From Roseicyclus sp041163945 (GTDB lineage: Bacteria; Pseudomonadota; Alphaproteobacteria; Rhodobacterales; Rhodobacteraceae): a DNA stretch of 22,780 nucleotides. Positions 1-6,330 of the stretch are shown here, in pieces. The notes beneath the pieces were generated by a model, which did not search any database, had not been told where the DNA came from, and saw nothing but the letters and a program-made list of their open reading frames with translations. Position numbers and translations under genes: made by a program. Within the stretch, counting starts at the first letter, position 1. Each line of letters opens with the position of its first letter. The stretch is taken from positions 1 through 22,780 of the forward strand of contig JBEAQJ010000016.1 in the NCBI GenBank assembly GCA_041163945.1, written 5' to 3'.

Positions 1-311
1 AACACCATCTGCATCTTGGGCCGCAGGCGGCGCAGCTTGTCGAAAGGGGCATGGGCGATTTCTTCGCCGTCGATCACGATCGAGCCGGCGGTCGGTTCGT
101 ACAGCCGCAAGATCGCCCGCCCGCAGGTCGATTTCCCGCAGCCCGATTCGCCCACCAATCCCAGCGTTTCGCCTTCGTAGATGTCAAAGCTGACGCCATC
201 CACCGCCTTGACCGCCCCGGTCTTGCGCCGCAACAACCCTGTGCGGATCGGAAAATGCATTTTCAGCTCGCGCACCGCGACAAGCGTTTTGGCCCCGCTG
301 GTGTCAAACAT
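1..311 (-). CDS. Dipeptide/oligopeptide ABC transporter ATP-binding protein, OppF/DppF type (partial)
   Basis: This is the N-terminal 103 codons of an ABC ATPase whose remainder lies left of the window. The protein starts MFDTSGAKTL, with the Walker A motif GESGCGKST at residues 54-62 and the beginning of the Q-loop (MQMVF) at the window edge. The N-terminal stretch MHFPIRTGLLRRKTGAVKAV is typical of OppF/DppF, the second ATPase of peptide importers, which sits on the cytoplasmic face and powers uptake with its OppD/DppD partner. The ATG at 311 overlaps the end of the upstream oppD-like gene by 8 nt (ATGTTTGA), so the two are almost certainly translationally coupled. The transported solute cannot be read from an ATPase; the adjacent M20 peptidases suggest peptides or N-acyl amino acids (inference). 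Confidence 0.93.
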   Translation of the reverse strand, partial: MFDTSGAKTLVAVRELKMHFPIRTGLLRRKTGAVKAVDGVSFDIYEGETLGLVGESGCGKSTCGRAILRLYEPTAGSIVIDGEEIAHAPFDKLRRLRPKMQMV

Positions 312-1311
312 CGCGCGCGGCCCCCGTCGTGAAATCCCAAAAACACGCCGCGTCATGCGATGCGCCCAGATCGAACCGCGCGGGGTTTTCGCGTGCGCAG
401 CGCTCAAAGGCATGCGGGCAGCGTGCGCGGAAGGTGCAGCTGGCCGGCGCCCTCGACAGGATCGGGGGCTGGCCTTGGATCACGCGCAATTTGGCGCTGC
501 GCGTGCCCCGAATATGGGGCACGGTTTCCAGCAGCATGCGCGTGTAGGGATGTTGCGGATTGGCGAACAATTCGCGCACTGGCGCCTGTTCCACCACCTG
601 CCCACCATACATCACCATCACCCGGTCCGCGATGCCCGCGATCACGCCCAGATCATGGGTGATCCACACGATCGCCATGCCCAGTTTCTGCCGCAGTTCC
701 TTGACCAGTTCGAGGATCTGCGCCTGGATCGTCACGTCCAGCGCCGTTGTCGGTTCATCGGCGATCAACACCTTGGGATCACAGGCCAAGGCGATGGCAA
801 TCATCACCCGCTGGCGCATCCCGCCCGAAAACTGGTGCGGGTAATCCGACAAGCGCCGGCGCGCATCGGGTATCCCCACCAGATCCAGCAGTTCGGCCGC
901 CCGTGTCTTGGCCTGCGCCAGTCCCAGCCCCATGTGGGTGCGCAGCGGCTCCATGATCTGGAAGCCGACCGTGAACACCGGGTTGAGCGACGTCATCGGG
1001 TCTTGAAACACCATGCCGATGCGTGCGCCACGAATGGCCCGCATGTCGTCTTCGGGCACGCGGGCCAGGTCCTGGCCCTCGAACAGCACGCTGCCGCCCC
1101 GGATCTCGGCTGGTGGCATCGGCAACAGCCGGATCAGCGACATCATGGTGACAGACTTGCCCGAACCGGATTCGCCCACCACACCCAGCAATTCACCGGG
1201 CTTCAGCGTGAAGCTGACGTCGTTGACGGCATGAACCTCACCGCCGCGGGTGCGGAAAACGGTTTTGAGGTCCTTCACATCAAGGACGAATGGCGTGGCG
1301 CCATCGGGCAT
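304..1311 (-). CDS. Dipeptide/oligopeptide ABC transporter ATP-binding protein, OppD/DppD type
   Basis: A complete 335-residue ABC ATPase. All nucleotide-binding motifs are visible: Walker A GESGSGKS (46-53), Q-loop Gln103, signature FSGGMRQR (161-168), Walker B VLIADEP (181-187) and the switch His219. The C-terminal oligopeptide-transporter domain follows, with the motif NPQHPYTRML (251-260) and Cys292, Cys298, Cys305 and Cys323; this cysteine set matches the position where [4Fe-4S] clusters have been reported in Opp/Dpp ATPases. The ATG at 1311 has a GGGAG ribosome site about 9 nt upstream, and no other ATG lies in the open frame above it. It is the first gene of its transcription unit, so no permease precedes it; permeases and the binding protein, if present, should follow oppF outside the window. 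It is divergent from the argE-like gene. OppD versus DppD cannot be decided here. Confidence 0.95.
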   Translation of the reverse strand: MPDGATPFVLDVKDLKTVFRTRGGEVHAVNDVSFTLKPGELLGVVGESGSGKSVTMMSLIRLLPMPPAEIRGGSVLFEGQDLARVPEDDMRAIRGARIGMVFQDPMTSLNPVFTVGFQIMEPLRTHMGLGLAQAKTRAAELLDLVGIPDARRRLSDYPHQFSGGMRQRVMIAIALACDPKVLIADEPTTALDVTIQAQILELVKELRQKLGMAIVWITHDLGVIAGIADRVMVMYGGQVVEQAPVRELFANPQHPYTRMLLETVPHIRGTRSAKLRVIQGQPPILSRAPASCTFRARCPHAFERCARENPARFDLGASHDAACFWDFTTGAARDV

Positions 1312-1387
1312 CGCAAGATGCTCCCTATCCTGTTGGTGCGCCGCTTCTTGTCGATGCCCGAGCGGCTGCAGATCATGGTGACGCTAA

Positions 1388-1413
1388 CATGAAATTTTCA
1401 TGCGGCAAGCCGC
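1388..1413. promoter_or_regulatory. Adjacent palindromes in the divergent oppD/argE-like intergenic region
   Basis: The 225-bp gap between the divergent oppD-like gene and the argE-like gene contains a perfect 15-bp palindrome, CATGAAATTTTCATG (1388-1402). It runs directly into a second inverted repeat, GCGGC-AA-GCCGC (1402-1413). The first is AT-rich in an otherwise GC-rich gap and has the size and symmetry of a dimeric regulator site. It lies about 77 bp upstream of the oppD start and about 135 bp upstream of the argE-like start, so it could control both directions. No regulator gene is in the window, so the binding protein is unknown. A TTGACG hexamer at 1480-1485 could be a -35 element for the rightward operon, but I see no good -10 partner. 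Confidence 0.4.
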
Positions 1414-1536
1414 AATCATCGAAAGCGCCGCGGGCGGCCTGATTTGCCCATCGCCGGGTCGGGTCCGGTCTGCGCGGGCTTGACGGCCCGTCGGCACTGG
1501 CACAGGGTCATGCGTGCAACCACCCCGGAGCATACC

Positions 1537-2697
1537 ATGACGGATGTCTTGAGCCCCCGGGCTCTTTTGGACAAGCTCGTGTCCTTTCCGACGGTCAGCC
1601 GCGACAGCAACCTTGCGCTGGTGGACTGGGTCGAGGACTATCTTTCCAGCCATGGCATCACCAGCCATCGCGATTACGACCCGACCGGCCAAAAGGCGAG
1701 CCTTTACGCCCATGCCGGCCCCGAGGTCGCCGGCGGCGTGATCTTGTCGGGTCACACCGATGTCGTGCCGGTGGATGGTCAGGCCTGGGATACCGATCCT
1801 TTCAGCGTCGTGGAAAAGGATGGCAAGCTTTTCGGTCGCGGCACTTGCGACATGAAGGGCTTCGATGCGCTGGCGATCTGGGCGCTGGTGGCTGCGCATC
1901 GGCGCGGTGTCAAACGCCCGTTGCAGCTGTGCCTGTCGCGCGACGAAGAAATCGGCTGCACCGGGGCGCCGCCCATGATCGCCGCAATGCAGGCGCACAT
2001 GCCAAAGGCCGCCTTGGCCATCATCGGTGAGCCGACCGAATGGGGCATCGTCAACGGCCACAAGGGCGGCGTGGGCCTGGATCTGCATTTCCACGGCTAT
2101 GAGGTGCATTCCTCGATCGCCTATACCGGCGTTTCCGCCGTGATGGAGGCCGCCCGCCTGATCGATTGGGCCAACCGCACCAACGCCGAAAACGCCGCCA
2201 AGGCAGATCCCGACTGCGATTATGACCCGCCCTACACGACCTTGCACGTGGGCATGATCCAGGGGGGCACGGCCCACAACATCACCGCCAAGGATTGCAA
2301 ATTCGTGCTGACCGCGCGCTGCATCCCGCAAGAACCCAATGCCGAATGGCACGATCGCATGATGGCCGAAATCGCCCGGATCGAGGCCGGCATGAAGGCC
2401 GTGCGCCCCGAGGCCGGGATCACGGTCGTGCCGCGCTGGGATGTGCCGGGGCTGCGTGCCGAACAAGAGGGCGCGGCCGAGGCGCTGATCCGCCGCCTGA
2501 CCGGTGAAAACGGCGCCTCGGTCGTCAGCTACGGCACCGAGGCCGGCCAGTTTCAGGCCGCCGGCTATTCCGCCATCATCTGCGGGCCGGGCAACATCGC
2601 ACAGGCCCACCAGGCCAACGAATACATGTATGTCGAACAGCTCCGCCGCGGCGAAGGTTTCATGGCGCGCTTGCTTGACATGCTGGACGAAGGATAG
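1537..2697 (+). CDS. argE: ArgE-like M20A metallopeptidase (acetylornithine deacetylase family)
   Basis: A 386-residue zinc-dependent amidohydrolase; E. coli ArgE is of similar length. The family removes the acetyl group from N2-acetylornithine and related N-acyl amino acids in the cytoplasm. Visible M20A signatures are SGHTDVVPVDG (71-81; ligand His73, catalytic Asp75), GRGTCDMKGF (100-109; bridging Asp105), RDEEIGCTGA (135-144; catalytic Glu137, ligand Glu138), GEPT (164-167; ligand Glu165) and the C-terminal ligand His358. The dimerisation lid lies in between (about 175-285). The frame is open further upstream, but the ATG at 1537 is chosen because CGGAG sits 6 nt before it and the protein then begins at the family's normal position. 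Only 5 bp separate it from the first M20D gene, whose ribosome site overlaps its stop. The context suggests a catabolic role rather than arginine synthesis (inference), so the symbol indicates family only. Confidence 0.88.
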   Translation: MTDVLSPRALLDKLVSFPTVSRDSNLALVDWVEDYLSSHGITSHRDYDPTGQKASLYAHAGPEVAGGVILSGHTDVVPVDGQAWDTDPFSVVEKDGKLFGRGTCDMKGFDALAIWALVAAHRRGVKRPLQLCLSRDEEIGCTGAPPMIAAMQAHMPKAALAIIGEPTEWGIVNGHKGGVGLDLHFHGYEVHSSIAYTGVSAVMEAARLIDWANRTNAENAAKADPDCDYDPPYTTLHVGMIQGGTAHNITAKDCKFVLTARCIPQEPNAEWHDRMMAEIARIEAGMKAVRPEAGITVVPRWDVPGLRAEQEGAAEALIRRLTGENGASVVSYGTEAGQFQAAGYSAIICGPGNIAQAHQANEYMYVEQLRRGEGFMARLLDMLDEG

Positions 2698-2702
2698 CGC
2701 CG

Positions 2703-3875
2703 ATGCCGGTCAAGAACCGCCTTGCCGAATTGCACGATGAAATCACCGCCTGGCGGCGCGATCTGCATGAGAACCCGGAAATCCTGTATGATTTGCCGCG
2801 CACCTCGGCCTTGGTGGCGCAGAAGCTGCGCGATTTCGGCTGTGACGAGGTGGTGGCAGGCATTGGACGTTCGGGCGTGGTGGGTGTGATCCGGGGTCGA
2901 TCGGATACGCAAGGGGCCTGTGTGGGCCTGCGCGCCGACATGGATGCGCTGCCCATGTCGGAAAAGACCGGATTGCCCCATGCCAGCAAGACCGCGGGCA
3001 AGATGCACGCCTGCGGCCATGACGGGCACACGGCGATGCTGCTGGGGGCTGCCAAGTATCTGGCCGAGACGCGCAATTTCGACGGCCGTGTGGTGGTCAT
3101 CTTTCAACCCGCCGAGGAAGGCGGCGCCGGCGCAAAGGCGATGATCGACGACGGGCTGATGGATCGGTTCGCCATCCGCGAAGTCTATGGCATGCACAAT
3201 GAACCCGGCCTGCCGGTGGGCGAATTCGGGGTGGCACCGGGGCCGATCATGGCGGCGGCCGATGAATTGCGGGTCGTGGTCCGCGGGCGCGGCGGACATG
3301 CGGCGCAACCCCACAACGTCATCGATCCGGTGCCGGCGGCTTGCGCCACGGTTCTGGCGCTGCAAACGGTCGCCAGCCGTGCGGTCGACCCGTTGAAATC
3401 GGTGGTGGTGTCGATCTGCGTGATGCAGACCGAATCGGCGGCCACCAACGTGATCGACGACACCGTGACACTGGCCGGAACCGTGCGCACGCTGGACGAA
3501 TCGGTGCGCGACCTGGCGCAGGCGCGCATCGTCTCCATCGCCCGATCCACCGCCGAGGCCTATGGCTGCACTGCGGACATCACCTACAACCGCGGGTATC
3601 CCGTCACCGTGAACCATGACGAGAACGCCCATATCGCCGCCGCGGTGGCCGAAGCGGTGGCCGGGCAGGGGCGCGTGCGCTTTGGCCGCCCGCCCCGCAT
3701 GGGCGCCGAAGATTTCAGCTACATGCTGCAGGCCCGCCCCGGGGCCTTCGTGCACATTGGCAATGGCGATACACCCAAGGTGCATCACCCGGAATATGAT
3801 TTCAACGATGCGGCCATCCCCTATGGATGCAGCTTCTTTGCGGAGCTTGTCGAACGCCGTATGCCCGCGGGCTAG
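2703..3875 (+). CDS. M20D amidohydrolase (N-acyl-amino-acid / hippurate hydrolase family), copy 1 of 3
   Basis: A 390-residue member of peptidase subfamily M20D, enzymes that cleave the amide bond of N-acyl amino acids such as hippurate. Metal-site residues visible are Cys104 and His106 (in MHACGHDGHT), catalytic Glu138 and ligand Glu139 (in QPAEEGG), His165 (in GMHNEPG) and His361 or its neighbour His362 (in VHHPEYDF). The lid domain (about 187-300) carries GRGGHAAQPH (195-204). There is no signal peptide, so it is probably cytoplasmic. The ATG is 5 bp after the argE-like stop, with AAGGAT overlapping that stop, indicating coupling. It shares 28 consecutive residues (101-128) with both following copies. 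The residue after His-Asn in the 165 loop is Glu, unlike the other two copies. The exact substrate is unknown. Confidence 0.93.
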   Translation: MPVKNRLAELHDEITAWRRDLHENPEILYDLPRTSALVAQKLRDFGCDEVVAGIGRSGVVGVIRGRSDTQGACVGLRADMDALPMSEKTGLPHASKTAGKMHACGHDGHTAMLLGAAKYLAETRNFDGRVVVIFQPAEEGGAGAKAMIDDGLMDRFAIREVYGMHNEPGLPVGEFGVAPGPIMAAADELRVVVRGRGGHAAQPHNVIDPVPAACATVLALQTVASRAVDPLKSVVVSICVMQTESAATNVIDDTVTLAGTVRTLDESVRDLAQARIVSIARSTAEAYGCTADITYNRGYPVTVNHDENAHIAAAVAEAVAGQGRVRFGRPPRMGAEDFSYMLQARPGAFVHIGNGDTPKVHHPEYDFNDAAIPYGCSFFAELVERRMPAG

Positions 3876-3884
3876 GGACAAGCC

Positions 3885-5051
3885 ATGCCGATCAAGAACC
3901 GCTTTGCCGAAATGCTGCCCGAGATCATGGGCTGGCGGCATCACCTGCATGAAACGCCCGAACTGCTGTACGCGGTGCATGAAACCGCGGCCTTCGTTGC
4001 GGCGCGTTTGCGCGACTTCGGCGTGGACGAGGTGGTGACCGGCGTCGGTCAGACCGGCGTGGTGGGCATCATCCGGGGCAAGCACACCGCATCGGGCCGC
4101 GCCATCGGACTGCGCGCCGATATGGATGCGCTGCCCATCACCGAGGCGACGGGCCTGCCCTATGCCTCGAAGGTGGCGGGCCGGATGCACGCCTGCGGCC
4201 ATGACGGGCACACCGCGATGTTGTTGGGCGCGGCCAAATACCTGGCCGAAACCCGCAATTTCGATGGAACCGTGGTGGTGATCTTCCAGCCGGCCGAAGA
4301 AGGGGGCGCCGGCGCCAAGGCGATGATCGATGATGGCTTGTTCGAGCGCTTCCCGGTTGATGAGATCTACGGCATTCACAACGCACCCGGCGTGCCGGTG
4401 GGCGATTTCCGGACCCGGCCGGGCCCGCTTCAGGCCAGTTCGGATGAATTCGAGATCATCGTGACAGGCAAGGGCGGCCATGCGGCCGAACCCCACCGCG
4501 CGATCGACACCACCCTGGTGGCCGCCCATATCGTCATCGCGCTGCATTCGATCGTGTCGCGCAACGTCGACCCCTTGAAGCGCGTGGTGCTGACGGTCGG
4601 CACCTTTTCCACCGACAGCGCTGCCTCGAACATCATTCCCGACGAAGCCCGGATGGAGGGCACGGTGCGCACGCTGGATCCGGAATATCGTGCGCTGGCC
4701 GAAACACGCATCCGCGACGTGGCCACGCATACGGCGTCGGCCTTTGGCGCCACGGCGCGGGTGATCTGGCATCCCGGCTACCCGGTGACCATCAACGATG
4801 CCCAAGGTGCGGCCCGCGCCGCCGAAGCCGCCCGTGCCGTCGGCCGCAACGTGCAGGACAATGCCGATCCGATCATGCCGTCCGAAGATTTCAGCTACAT
4901 GCTGGAAAAGGTGCCGGGCGCTTATGTTTTCATGGGAAACGGCGACACGGCCATGTGTCACCATCCCAAATACGTGTTCGATGACGAAGCCATTCCCTTT
5001 GGATGCAGCTTTTTCGCCGAACTGGTCGAACGACGATTGCCGACCGCCTGA
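3885..5051 (+). CDS. M20D amidohydrolase (N-acyl-amino-acid / hippurate hydrolase family), copy 2 of 3
   Basis: A 388-residue paralogue of its two neighbours, beginning MPIKNRFAEM. The metal and catalytic residues are kept at the same numbers as in copy 1: Cys104, His106, Glu138, Glu139 and His165, with a C-terminal HHPKYVFDD motif. The lid motif is GKGGHAAEPH (195-204). The 165 loop reads IHNAPG, with a small Ala where copy 1 has Glu and copy 3 has Trp. It starts 9 bp after copy 1, with AGGGA just downstream of that stop as the likely ribosome site. By hand count over the first 100 residues it matches copy 1 at about 60 positions and copy 3 at about 67, yet its C-terminus (GCSFFAELVERR) is closer to copy 1. 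It is probably cytoplasmic; substrate specificity is undetermined. Confidence 0.93.
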   Translation: MPIKNRFAEMLPEIMGWRHHLHETPELLYAVHETAAFVAARLRDFGVDEVVTGVGQTGVVGIIRGKHTASGRAIGLRADMDALPITEATGLPYASKVAGRMHACGHDGHTAMLLGAAKYLAETRNFDGTVVVIFQPAEEGGAGAKAMIDDGLFERFPVDEIYGIHNAPGVPVGDFRTRPGPLQASSDEFEIIVTGKGGHAAEPHRAIDTTLVAAHIVIALHSIVSRNVDPLKRVVLTVGTFSTDSAASNIIPDEARMEGTVRTLDPEYRALAETRIRDVATHTASAFGATARVIWHPGYPVTINDAQGAARAAEAARAVGRNVQDNADPIMPSEDFSYMLEKVPGAYVFMGNGDTAMCHHPKYVFDDEAIPFGCSFFAELVERRLPTA

Positions 5052-5072
5052 ACCCCGAGAAGGAGAGCAAAC

Positions 5073-6236
5073 ATGCCCGTCAAGAACCGTTTCGCCGAAT
5101 TGCTGCCGGAAATTACCGCCTGGCGGCGCGATCTGCACGCCAACCCCGAGATCCTGTTCGACACCCATCGCACCTCTGGGGTGGTTGCCGAAAAGCTTCG
5201 GGAATTCGGCTGTGACGAGGTGGTGACGGGCATCGGCCGCACCGGTGTCGTGGGCATCATCAAGGGTAAATCGAACCGGTCGGGTCGCACCATCGGGCTG
5301 CGTGCCGACATGGATGCGCTGCCGATCCATGAAGAAACGGGGCTGGATTACGCGTCCAAGACGCCGGGCGCGATGCATGCCTGCGGCCATGATGGGCACA
5401 CCGCGATGCTGCTGGGGGCTGCCAAATATCTGGCCGAGACGCGCAATTTCGACGGCACGGTCGCGGTGATCTTTCAGCCCGCCGAAGAGGGCGGCGGCGG
5501 TGGTCGCGAAATGGTCGATGACGGCATGATGGATCGCTGGAACATCGCCGAGGTCTACGGCATGCACAACTGGCCGGGCGTGCCCACGGGGCAATTCGCC
5601 ATCCGTTCGGGCCCGTTCTTTGCCGCGGCCGACCAGTTCGACATCTATGTGACGGGCAAGGGCGGGCATGCCGCCAAGCCGCAGGAAACGATCGACACCA
5701 CGGTGATCGCCGCGCATCTGGTGCTGGCGCTGCAAACCATTGCCAGCCGCAATGCCGACCCGGTGAAACAGGTGGTGGTATCGGTCACCAGCTTTGAAAC
5801 CGGTTCCAAGGCCTACAACGTCATCCCCGAAACCGTGCATCTGAAAGGCACGGTGCGCACGCTGGACCCCGGCATTCAGGATCTGGCCGAGGCACGGCTG
5901 AAAGCCATCGCCGAAGGCACGGCCGCGATGTTTGGCGGCGTGGCGCGCGTCGATTACCGGCGCGGCTACCCGGTGATGGTCAATTCCGATGCCCAGACCG
6001 AATTCGCCGCCGATGTCGCCCGCGCCGTGTCGGGCGATTGCGCCGAGGCGCCGTTGGTCATGGGGGGCGAAGATTTCGCCTTCATGTCCAACGCCCGGCC
6101 CGGGGCCTATATTCTGGTCGGCAATGGCGACACCGCCAACGTTCACCACCCGAAATACAACTTCAACGACGAAGCGATCCCCGCCGGCTGTTCGTGGTGG
6201 GCCGAGATCGTCGAACGCCGCTTGCCCGCCGCATAA
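5073..6236 (+). CDS. M20D amidohydrolase (N-acyl-amino-acid / hippurate hydrolase family), copy 3 of 3
   Basis: A 387-residue third tandem paralogue. The metal and catalytic residues Cys104, His106, Glu138, Glu139 and His165 are all present. The 165 loop is MHNWPG, the form I know as common in M20D enzymes. The lid motif is GKGGHAAKPQ: the His at 204 found in copies 1 and 2 is Gln here, while His199 is kept. The ribosome site is the best of the three (AAGGAGAG, with AGGAG at 5061-5065, 7 nt before the ATG), and the gap to copy 2 is the widest at 21 bp, so this gene may be translated more strongly. Its N-terminal half is closest to copy 1 (about 71 of 100 residues by hand) and its lid is closest to copy 2. 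It is the last gene of the operon; no terminator is visible after it. Confidence 0.93.
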   Translation: MPVKNRFAELLPEITAWRRDLHANPEILFDTHRTSGVVAEKLREFGCDEVVTGIGRTGVVGIIKGKSNRSGRTIGLRADMDALPIHEETGLDYASKTPGAMHACGHDGHTAMLLGAAKYLAETRNFDGTVAVIFQPAEEGGGGGREMVDDGMMDRWNIAEVYGMHNWPGVPTGQFAIRSGPFFAAADQFDIYVTGKGGHAAKPQETIDTTVIAAHLVLALQTIASRNADPVKQVVVSVTSFETGSKAYNVIPETVHLKGTVRTLDPGIQDLAEARLKAIAEGTAAMFGGVARVDYRRGYPVMVNSDAQTEFAADVARAVSGDCAEAPLVMGGEDFAFMSNARPGAYILVGNGDTANVHHPKYNFNDEAIPAGCSWWAEIVERRLPAA

Positions 6237-6272
6237 GCGCAGCACACCGATAAGCCGGGTCAACGGCGGGGT

Positions 6273-6300
6273 TTGCGAATGCCGAACGGGGCGCTATCCT
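6273..6300 (+). promoter_or_regulatory. Candidate promoter for the META-domain gene
   Basis: In the 94-bp gap after the third M20D gene, TTGCGA (6273-6278) and TATCCT (6295-6300) are separated by 16 bp, each matching four of six positions of the sigma-70 type consensus. The gene starts about 30 bp further on at 6331. The gap and this element suggest that the META-domain gene is transcribed separately from the M20 operon. This is pattern reading only. Confidence 0.3.
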
Positions 6301-6330
6301 TGCGCCCTGTTCCGTGTTGGGGTGCAAGTA

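Larger units (their letters stand above)
2703..6236 (+). repeat. Tandem gene triplication (M20D cassette, about 1.18 kb unit)
   Basis: Three complete, same-direction copies of one gene lie head to tail with spacers of 9 and 21 bp. Starts (MPVKNR/MPIKNR), lengths (390, 388, 387 residues) and the numbering of active-site residues are the same up to residue 165 and beyond, so the unit was duplicated as a whole gene. Nucleotide identity is patchy: long exact blocks sit inside clearly diverged sequence, for example 3057-3086 and 5427-5456 (30 bp identical). All three frames are intact, so none is a decaying copy. Confidence 0.9.

Noticed and set aside
1444..1536. An N-terminal extension of the argE-like protein from 1444
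   Set aside because: The extension has no ribosome site and no similarity to the family's N-terminus; the ATG at 1537 has CGGAG at good spacing.
2565..6263. A 1232-codon open frame on the minus strand covering all three M20D genes
   Set aside because: It is antisense to three genes with complete catalytic motifs and ribosome sites. Its translation is His/Arg/Gly/Asp-rich without domain motifs, as expected when a high-GC codon pattern keeps the opposite frame open; its internal repetition simply mirrors the triplication.
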